Source: Lutibacter sp. (lineage in GTDB: Bacteria > Bacteroidota > Bacteroidia > Flavobacteriales > Flavobacteriaceae). Taken from it: a stretch of DNA of 5,392 nt. The DNA lies in the NCBI GenBank assembly GCA_003516285.1, contig DPCK01000097.1, positions 1 through 5,392 of the forward strand, given 5' to 3'. Under the pieces are notes generated by a model. That model made no database searches and was not told where the DNA came from. It worked only from the letters and a program-made list of their open reading frames with translations. The translations under genes were made by a program, and so were the position numbers. Shown in pieces: positions 1 to 4,570 of the stretch. Within the stretch, counting starts at the first letter, position 1, and every line of letters begins with the position of its first letter.

Positions 1-270
1 TGTCTTATTTTTGGGGGATATTACAGTGTCTCAAACGCACAAAATTATATTGAGATTTTCTACACAGACAATGGTCAACTAAAATCAAAACTCATCCGTT
101 ATTCCCTCAAAAAAATTCAAGAAGACTTTGACTTTTTAGTTCAAATCCATCGTTCACATTTGATAAATCCATCGCATTTTAAGTATTGGAAAAATCCAAA
201 TACAATATTCCTGACACAAATTGAACTTCCAGTTTCAAAAAATTACAAAGAACAGCTATTGTCATTATAA
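1..270 (+). CDS. LytTR DNA-binding domain, C-terminal end of a response regulator (5' partial)
   Basis: Frame 1 is open from the window edge to the TAA at 268-270 and gives 89 residues. They match a LytTR DNA-binding domain: an opening segment with NYIEIFYTDNG, then the KLIRYSLKKIQ helix, then the hallmark LVQIHRSHLINPSHF strand-turn-helix, and a closing ELPVSKNYKEQL segment. LytTR proteins (AgrA, ComE, LytR type) bind pairs of short direct repeats upstream of promoters. The receiver or other sensory domain lies outside the window, so the full architecture is unknown. The gene is followed after 103 bases by a two-gene membrane-protein operon on the same strand. The gap contains a matching direct-repeat operator candidate, so this regulator probably controls that operon. 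The domain call is firm; the target is inferred. Confidence 0.9.
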   Translation, partial: CLIFGGYYSVSNAQNYIEIFYTDNGQLKSKLIRYSLKKIQEDFDFLVQIHRSHLINPSHFKYWKNPNTIFLTQIELPVSKNYKEQLLSL

Positions 271-272
271 TT

Positions 273-305
273 TTCATACCTAAAACTATACACTTCATAC
301 CTAAA
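273..305 (+). promoter_or_regulatory. Candidate LytTR operator: perfect 12-base direct repeat at 21-base spacing
   Basis: TTCATACCTAAA occurs at 273-284 and again at 294-305, identical over 12 bases and exactly 21 bases apart, about two helical turns. LytTR regulators are known to bind two 9-10 base direct repeats separated by about 12 bases. The pair sits between a LytTR gene and the next operon, and it ends 16 bases before a promoter-like TTG. This is where an activator would bind. Binding is inferred from geometry and neighbourhood. Confidence 0.6.
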
Positions 306-321
306 CCCTAAACAAACCCAA

Positions 322-348
322 TTGTAATCAGGTTTCATTGTATTTTTA
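322..348 (+). promoter_or_regulatory. Candidate Bacteroidota-type promoter for the membrane-protein operon
   Basis: TTG at 322-324 and TATTTTTA at 341-348 resemble the Bacteroidota -33 TTG and -7 TAnnTTTG elements. The last base of the -7 box deviates (A instead of G), and the 16-base spacing is on the short side. That suits a weak promoter needing an activator at the direct repeats just upstream. Transcription would start near 355 and give a leader of about 20 bases before the ATG at 374. There is no Shine-Dalgarno sequence, only an A-rich stretch, as is usual in this phylum. Confidence 0.4.
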
Positions 349-373
349 CCCAATAAATTAAATTCATAAAAAA

Positions 374-946
374 ATGAAACCAAAAACTCTTTGCATAATT
401 GGATTGTTACTTTTTGTTACAAGTTATATAATGTTTTCACAAGGTGCAAAATTGACATTTGCTCAAAAGCCCATCGATTTTGCTCATTGGTTTAACCTAA
501 TTGGAGTAGTATTATTGATTTCGTTTAATAATGTGTTTCCAAAAAATAAAATACATTCATTAGCTTCATTTTTAACAACTTTAGGAGTTATTGCACACAT
601 TGGTCTTTGCACTATCGATTTTATAATGTGGAGTTATGGAAATGATGAAATTAGTAAAGCAGAATTAAGTAATCATATTAGCAATACGCCATCAATTTTG
701 TATCCTTTTATTATGGTGGGACCTTCATTATTTTTCGTGGGCTTGGCAATTCACGCATCAAATTTTATTAAATCAAACCCGATAAGCTCAATTATGGTAA
801 TCGTTGGTGCGCCAGCAATCGGATTGTCATTTTTCATATTTAAAAATGGATTATATATGGTATTAAGCTGCGTGGTATTTGTAGTTGGATTGGCACTACT
901 TCTTTATAGAGAAACACACACTTTAAACCATTTTAAACTCAAATGA
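374..946 (+). CDS. Hypothetical integral membrane protein with about six helices
   Basis: I do not recognise a named family for these 190 residues. The hydrophobicity pattern suggests six membrane helices at roughly residues 5-22, 36-55, 61-86, 107-127, 137-156 and 158-178, with a short lysine-rich C-terminal tail. Residues 86-106 form the longest polar loop. The N-terminus (MKPKTLCIIG) could be mistaken for a signal peptide but is more likely the first membrane helix. The stop overlaps the start of the next gene in an ATGA arrangement, so translation of the two is probably coupled and the products may work together in the inner membrane. The ATG is the first in-frame start, 68 bases after the second copy of the 12-base direct repeat, and the upstream DNA is promoter-like. 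No enzymatic motif is visible, so I assign no function. Confidence 0.8.
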   Translation: MKPKTLCIIGLLLFVTSYIMFSQGAKLTFAQKPIDFAHWFNLIGVVLLISFNNVFPKNKIHSLASFLTTLGVIAHIGLCTIDFIMWSYGNDEISKAELSNHISNTPSILYPFIMVGPSLFFVGLAIHASNFIKSNPISSIMVIVGAPAIGLSFFIFKNGLYMVLSCVVFVVGLALLLYRETHTLNHFKLK

Positions 947-1608
947 AAAAAGCGACTTGGATTTTATTTGGGTTTTTATCAGTAATTGTTGGATTATATC
1001 CTATCATTTACTTTTTGATTGAGAGACGATTTGGACTATTATCTTCAAAGTCAGCAGAACTTTTAAACAATAACTTATGGAATATTTGCTTTTACGGTCA
1101 TATTATTCTTGGTGGACTTGCACTATTAATTGGATGGTTACAGTTTAGTCCAAAATTGAGAAGAACCAATATCAAACTACATAGAATAATTGGTAAAATT
1201 TATATTAGTTCTGTCTTAATAAGTGGTCTTTGTGGATTCCACATTGCCTTTTTCGCTACAGGAGGAATTATAAGTGTGATCGGCTTTATCTCATTGAATA
1301 TAATTTGGTTATCAACAACTATTTTAGGCTTCACGACAATCACTAAAAAGAACATTGGATTACATAAAAAATTAATGATTTATAGCTATTCTGCTTGTTT
1401 TGCAGCTGTAACTTTAAGAATTTGGTTGCCAATATTAGAAATGTCAATTGGAAACTTTATAATTGCTTATCGTATTGTTGCTTGGTTAAGTTGGATTCCA
1501 AATATTATATTTGCATATTATCTGACAAACAATAGAAAGCCAGTTGCCAACACCGTATATAATTTATGCTTAAATTTGAACAAGAACAAACCGACAAACA
1601 TTAAATAA
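943..1608 (+). CDS. DUF2306-like integral membrane protein
   Basis: This is a 221-residue polytopic protein with about six or seven helices (roughly 6-26, 48-68, 86-106, 109-131, 145-163, 170-194). It resembles the DUF2306 family: a glycine-rich GHIILGGLALLIG helix with His53, the LHRIIGKIY signature at 79-87, His100 in the third helix, and HKKLMIYSYSACFAAVTLR at 140-159. The family is widespread in bacteria but has no firmly established function; the conserved histidines hint at metal or haem binding, which is only a guess. It overlaps the preceding gene by four bases. The last 21 residues (Val201 to Lys221) and the stop codon are encoded inside repeat A, so the native C-terminus was probably replaced or extended when this DNA joined the repeat. 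The family call rests on pattern recognition by eye. Confidence 0.8.
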   Translation: MKKATWILFGFLSVIVGLYPIIYFLIERRFGLLSSKSAELLNNNLWNICFYGHIILGGLALLIGWLQFSPKLRRTNIKLHRIIGKIYISSVLISGLCGFHIAFFATGGIISVIGFISLNIIWLSTTILGFTTITKKNIGLHKKLMIYSYSACFAAVTLRIWLPILEMSIGNFIIAYRIVAWLSWIPNIIFAYYLTNNRKPVANTVYNLCLNLNKNKPTNIK

Positions 1609-1677
1609 TAATATTGCTACGGCGGAAAAATCTCCGATTTTTACGTCGCACAAATCTTATAAAAACTCGTTGTGCCC
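1543..1677 (+). repeat. attC-like cassette-boundary repeat A
   Basis: This repeat runs from GTTGCCAAC (1543-1551) to GTTGTGCCC (1669-1677). The ends form an imperfect inverted repeat: CAAC, six bases, TATAA, TTTATGC on the left pairs with GCACAAAT, C, TTATA, a spacer and GTTG on the right, leaving unpaired bases on one side as in integron attC sites. The core has TGCTACGGCGG, a short hairpin AAAAATC-TCC-GATTTTT at 1626-1642, and ACGTCGCACAAATC. Over 108 bases (1549-1656) it aligns without gaps to repeat C at 3540-3647 with about nine differences; repeat B shares the core. The left end overlaps the end of the DUF2306-like gene. The right end begins the fic cassette. It does not fit the canonical RYYYAAC/GTTRRRY boxes exactly. 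Confidence 0.8.
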
Positions 1678-1716
1678 AATTAAAAAGAATGACAGAAATT
1701 AGTATTCTGAGATAAA

Positions 1717-1754
1717 TGACAGTATCTTTGATAGTATCAAATGATAGTATCAAA
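1717..1754 (+). promoter_or_regulatory. fic promoter with a tandem palindromic operator candidate
   Basis: TATCTTTG at 1723-1730 is a perfect match to the Bacteroidota -7 consensus TAnnTTTG; no clear -33 TTG is seen. Overlapping it are two exact tandem copies of the 13-mer TGATAGTATCAAA (1729-1741 and 1742-1754) and a degenerate third copy starting at 1717 (TGACAGTATC). The copies are also palindromes: TTTGATA-G-TATCAAA at 1727-1741 and TGATA-G-TATCA at 1742-1752. Transcription would start near 1737, inside the array, and the ATG at 1755 follows the last copy directly. A repressor here would block transcription; the Fic protein's own C-terminal winged-helix-like region is a candidate binder, which is inference. 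Confidence 0.6.
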
Positions 1755-2726
1755 ATGAAACCACCTTACGACATTAATTCAAATATCTTAAAGTTAATAA
1801 CTTCCATTTCAGAAAAAATAGGAGAAGTTAATGCCAGTTTCTTAAACAAACCATCACCAAAATTAAGGAAACAGAATAAAATTAAAACTATTCATTCTTC
1901 ATTAAAAATTGAAGGAAACACTTTAACTGAAGAACAAATTACTGCTATTTTAGAAAATAACAGCGTAATTGGACTACAAAAAGATATTAAAGAAGTTTTA
2001 AATGCTATCGAAATTTATGAGAATTTAGAACAATTTAGTCCGTATAATGAGAAATCATTTTTAAAAGCTCATCAAATTTTAATGAGCAATCTCATTGAAA
2101 AAGTTGGAAAGTATAGAAATCAAGGAGTTGGAATTGTGAAAGGATCAAAAGTTGAGCATTTAGCGCCTCCTTTTGAAAATGTCCCATTTTTAATGAAAAA
2201 CCTTTTTGATTATTTGAAAAATTCAGAGGAAATTGAATTAATTAAAAGTTGCGTGTTTCATTACGAAATGGAATTTATTCATCCATTTTTAGATGGAAAC
2301 GGTAGAATGGGACGATTATGGCAAACTTTGATTTTAATGGAAAAATATCCTGTGTTTGAATATTTGCCTTTTGAGACACTTATCAGCAAAGACCAAGAGA
2401 AATATTATAGCGCTTTATCAGAAAGTGACAAATCTGGAAAATCAACAAAATTCATTGAATATATGTTGAACGTTATTGATATTTCATTAAGTGAATTATT
2501 AAAATTTAATAACCGAACGCTGTTTGAAAAAGACAGACTTGACTATTTCGTTTCTCTTAATAAAATTGAATTTACGAGAAAGGATTATATGGATGTTTTC
2601 AAAGATATTTCTTCTGCGACAGCTAGTAGAGATTTGAAAAATGGAGTGAAAACAAATATATTTGTAAAAATAGGAGAAAAGAACAAAACAAAATATAGAT
2701 TAGTAACTGGGCACAACAATGGCTAA
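1755..2726 (+). CDS. Fic-domain protein AMP-transferase (class II, self-inhibited)
   Basis: This is a 323-residue Fic protein. The catalytic motif HPFLDGNGRMGR at residues 176-187 is intact and matches HPFx[D/E]GNGRxxR; His176 is the expected base, and such enzymes usually transfer AMP from ATP to a hydroxyl side chain of target proteins. The N-terminal inhibitory helix motif [S/T]xxxE[G/N] is present as SLKIEG at 49-54 (Glu53), which makes it class II. Residues 1-40 fit the Fic N-terminal region, and residues from about 255 to 315 look like a winged helix. I prefer the ATG at 1755, giving MKPPYDI, a typical start for this family. An in-frame ATG at 1716 would translate the operator repeats and start before the -7 box. 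No separate antitoxin gene is next to it. The last five residues, GHNNG, come from repeat B. Confidence 0.92.
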   Translation: MKPPYDINSNILKLITSISEKIGEVNASFLNKPSPKLRKQNKIKTIHSSLKIEGNTLTEEQITAILENNSVIGLQKDIKEVLNAIEIYENLEQFSPYNEKSFLKAHQILMSNLIEKVGKYRNQGVGIVKGSKVEHLAPPFENVPFLMKNLFDYLKNSEEIELIKSCVFHYEMEFIHPFLDGNGRMGRLWQTLILMEKYPVFEYLPFETLISKDQEKYYSALSESDKSGKSTKFIEYMLNVIDISLSELLKFNNRTLFEKDRLDYFVSLNKIEFTRKDYMDVFKDISSATASRDLKNGVKTNIFVKIGEKNKTKYRLVTGHNNG

Positions 2727-2845
2727 AAAAAATTGCTTAATTCAACTAAATAGAAAATTGCAAACACTCAATAAAAATATTACTACGGCGGAAAAATATT
2801 TGGTTATTACGTCGCACAAATCATTATACGAACACGTTGCAAAAT
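2709..2845 (+). repeat. attC-like cassette-boundary repeat B
   Basis: This repeat runs from GGGCACAAC (2709-2717) to GTTGCAAAAT (2836-2845). It shares with repeats A and C the core ACTACGGCGGAAAAAT (2782-2797) and TTACGTCGCACAAATC (2807-2822), but is otherwise diverged. The left end is the exact complement of the start of the fic cassette (GTTGTGCCC at 1669-1677). The right end is the exact complement of the left end of repeat C. The internal arms also pair: GCTTAA/TTGC on the left against GCACAA and TTATA on the right, imperfectly. The left end supplies the last five codons and the stop of fic. The AAAAATC hairpin of repeat A is not kept here. Confidence 0.8.
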
Positions 2846-2874
2846 ATAGCGGAAATCGAAAATTCAGTTAAAAA

Positions 2875-3351
2875 ATGGGATTTAGAGAAGTCAAAATAGA
2901 GTTAGAAAGAATAGACAAACCTGAAATTATAAAACTGATTTCGGAGATGTACAAAAAGATCCCATCAGTCAAAGCTTATTTGGATGTTTTTGCTACTGGA
3001 GAAATTGAACAACTTGTTTCAAAATATAAAAAGGAAATCGAACGATACATTTATCCGAGTGGATCAAACATGGTATTAAGGGAGTCAGAGGCAAGAAAAC
3101 TAATTCGGACTATCCGAAAAATGAAAATTACCGAGCTCAATATTGAATTGGAATTACATTATGTAATTTGTTGTATGGAAATTATTCAAGATTTTGGTTA
3201 TTCCGACGACAATTATTATATAGCAATTGAAAAAATGTTTTACAGCGCAACAAATGGAATTGCCGAATTGGGAATAATAGAAAGATATGAAAAACAACTT
3301 GATTCAATTTCTTTTAAAGCAAGTGAATTTGGACTTGAACTGAATTACTGA
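2875..3351 (+). CDS. DUF6155-like protein of unknown function
   Basis: This gene encodes 158 residues, soluble and mainly alpha-helical, with no signal peptide or membrane segment. The order of motifs resembles DUF6155: an N-terminal helix ending in a variable LISEMYKKIPSVKAYLDVF stretch, then LVSKYKKEIERYIYPSG (47-63), RESEARKLIRTIRKM (69-83), a hydrophobic ELHYVICCMEIIQDFG helix (93-108), and DDNYYIAIEKMFYSATNGIAELG (111-133). Families of this type have no known activity. An in-frame TAA lies two codons before the ATG, so the start is well fixed; it is only 39 bases after the right end of repeat B, and the gene is alone in its cassette. The stop lies about 180 bases before repeat C, unlike the two upstream genes that run into their repeats. 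The gene is credible; the family name is moderate. Confidence 0.75.
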   Translation: MGFREVKIELERIDKPEIIKLISEMYKKIPSVKAYLDVFATGEIEQLVSKYKKEIERYIYPSGSNMVLRESEARKLIRTIRKMKITELNIELELHYVICCMEIIQDFGYSDDNYYIAIEKMFYSATNGIAELGIIERYEKQLDSISFKASEFGLELNY

Positions 3352-3532
3352 TATGAAAAGAAAACGGTTTGATTTTGAGCAAAACAGCGGAATTTAGCAA
3401 CGAATCGAAAAAACTTAAAAAGAAAAATTGTAACAAACCGAGAAATATTTCAGATTTTTACAATTATAAACTGATTGAAAAATAGACAAATTAAATTTAG
3501 ATCTAAAAAACAAGATTGGAATAAAAAGCAAC

Positions 3533-3648
3533 ATTTTGCAACACCGTATATAATTTATGCTTAAATAGGAACTAGTACAAACCGACAAACATTCAATAAT
3601 AATATTGCTACGGCGGAAAAATCTCCGATGTTGAAGTCGCATAAATCA
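3533..3648 (+). repeat. attC-like cassette-boundary repeat C, right end missing
   Basis: This repeat begins with ATTTTGCAAC (3533-3542), the exact complement of GTTGCAAAAT at 2836-2845 that opens cassette 3. From 3540 to 3647 it follows repeat A without gaps and with about nine differences, including ACACCGTATATAATTTATGC and the core TTGCTACGGCGG. After AAATC (3643-3647) the similarity stops and transposase coding sequence takes over. The expected GTTG-type right end is absent, so the insertion sequence, or a deletion associated with it, removed it. The DNA between the end of the DUF6155-like gene and this repeat (3352-3532) has no convincing gene. Confidence 0.8.
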
Positions 3649-4484
3649 ATGAGCAACTCAGATATAGAGGAACAGCTCAGTGAATTGTACGGATTTATCG
3701 TATCCACCTCAACAATATCTATTGTTACTGACAAAATCTCCACTAACATAATAGCTTGGCAAAACGGGCCCTTGGAATCCACTTATTTAGTAGTTTGGAT
3801 GGACGCCATTGTTTTTAAAGTCAGAGAAAATTCAAGGGTAGTCAATAGGGCTATTTACCTGACAGTTGCTTTACGAGAAGATGGTTTAAAAGAGGTTTTA
3901 GGAATGTGGCTTGTGAAGAATGAATCGTCCGCATTTTGGATGTCTGTTTTAACAGATTTGAAAACTAGGGGAGTCGATGATATTTTAATAACGGTAACCG
4001 ATAACCTAAACGGTTTTACAGACACTATCAGCAACGTTATCCCGAACTCTGACAGACAAATTTGCGTAGTACATCAAATTAGAAACTCAGCGAGATACGT
4101 GGTATGGAAAGATAAAATGGAGTTTGCCAAAGACTTGAGATATATTTATACCGCTCCAAATTGAGAAGTAGGGCTGCCTTTGAAGATTTTAAATTTAAAT
4201 GGAACGCTAAGTATTCCTATGCAGTTGATTCTTGGGATAAAAACTGGGATGAACTAACTATGTTTCTTGATTTTTCTGTTGAAATCAGAACGATAATTTA
4301 TACCACAAACCTTATCGAAAATCTCAAAGGAAAACTAAGAAAATACACCAAAAATAAGCTCTCTTTTCCAACTGACGAGGCTGTTAAAAAATCTGTGTAT
4401 TTAGCTTTAAATGAAGTTACAAAAAAATGGACTTTGCCTATCAGAAATTTGGGATTGATTTTAAATCAATTTATTAATATTTGA
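3649..4484 (+). pseudogene. IS256-family transposase, truncated and frameshifted
   Basis: Two adjacent frames together give the C-terminal two-thirds of a Mutator/IS256 transposase. The first part (to the TGA at 4162-4164) reads MSNSDIEEQLSELYGF, VVWMDAIVFKVRENSRVVN with the first catalytic Asp, ILITVTDNLNGF with the second Asp, and QICVVHQIRNSARYVVWKD. The second part (from about 4161, one base back) reads DSWDKNWDELTMFLDF, IYTTNLIENLKGKLRK with the catalytic Glu, FPTDEAV and KKWTLPIRNLGLILNQF. A single-base deletion near 4158-4165 explains the switch. About the first 100 or more residues of the usual roughly 400 are missing. An open frame starting at 3628 takes its first codons from repeat C and is not a native start. 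No slippery sequence is seen, so programmed frameshifting is unlikely. Confidence 0.9.
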
Positions 4485-4515
4485 AAAAAGGGTTCAACCA
4501 TAAAAAATTGAACCC
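4484..4515 (-). terminator. Hairpin with T-run on the minus strand, candidate infB terminator
   Basis: GGGTTCAA at 4490-4497 and TTGAACCC at 4508-4515 form a perfect 8-base stem with a 10-base loop. Read on the minus strand the stem is followed by six T residues, as in an intrinsic terminator. On the plus strand no T-run follows. It lies inside the insertion sequence but 56 bases downstream of the infB stop, so it may now end infB transcripts and also shield the element from antisense reading. Confidence 0.6.
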
Positions 4516-4524
4516 CGAGAATTA

Positions 4525-4551
4525 TGTTTACACACTTTTTAGGATAGTGTC
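4525..4551 (+). repeat. Right terminal inverted repeat of the IS256-family element
   Basis: The segment TTTACACACTTTTTAGGATA followed by GTGTC resembles the right ends of IS256-family elements, with the typical TTTACACA start and GTGTC outer end. It lies 40 bases after the transposase stop, where the terminal repeat is expected. Its partner on the left is missing, so a target duplication cannot be read. Confidence 0.75.
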
Positions 4552-4570
4552 ATTAAGAAGAATAAACGTA

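Larger units (their letters stand above)
3648..4551 (+). mobile_element. IS256/Mutator-family insertion sequence remnant, 5' truncated
   Basis: The element holds about 900 bases of what is normally a 1.3-kb IS256-type insertion sequence. The 3' two-thirds of the transposase and the right terminal inverted repeat survive. The left inverted repeat and the N-terminal coding part are gone, and no matching left end (GACACTATCC...) is seen anywhere in the window. It joins repeat C at about 3648, give or take a few bases, because AATGAG could belong to either side. The right end is 20 bases from the infB stop. The element cannot move by itself, although its transposase catalytic residues are still recognisable. 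Confidence 0.85.

Noticed and set aside
374..440. Signal peptide on the 190-residue membrane protein
   Set aside because: The hydrophobic N-terminus lacks a convincing cleavage site and is followed by several more membrane helices, so it is most likely the first helix.
1543..1677. Canonical integron attC sites
   Set aside because: The end boxes keep only CAAC/GTTG and do not fit RYYYAAC/GTTRRRY exactly, and no integrase is present, so I call them attC-like only.
1716..1754. Upstream in-frame ATG as the fic start, adding 13 residues
   Set aside because: The extra residues are encoded by the palindromic repeats and the start precedes the -7 box. MKPPYDI at 1755 is the usual start of such proteins. 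It is not fully excluded.
3415..3642. 75-residue minus-strand open frame
   Set aside because: It runs antisense across non-coding DNA and repeat C, is rich in Cys, Ser and Phe without domain character, and its start lies in the repeat. It is a chance frame.
1543..3648. CRISPR array
   Set aside because: There are only three repeats of over 100 bases, with whole genes between them; repeat length and spacing do not fit CRISPR.
3561..3782. 73-residue minus-strand open frame
   Set aside because: It lies antisense to repeat C and to the well-recognised transposase sequence, so it is a shadow.
4150..4170. Programmed ribosomal frameshift in the transposase
   Set aside because: There is no slippery heptamer or downstream structure at the switch, IS256-family elements are not known for it, and the 5' part of the gene is already lost, so decay is simpler.
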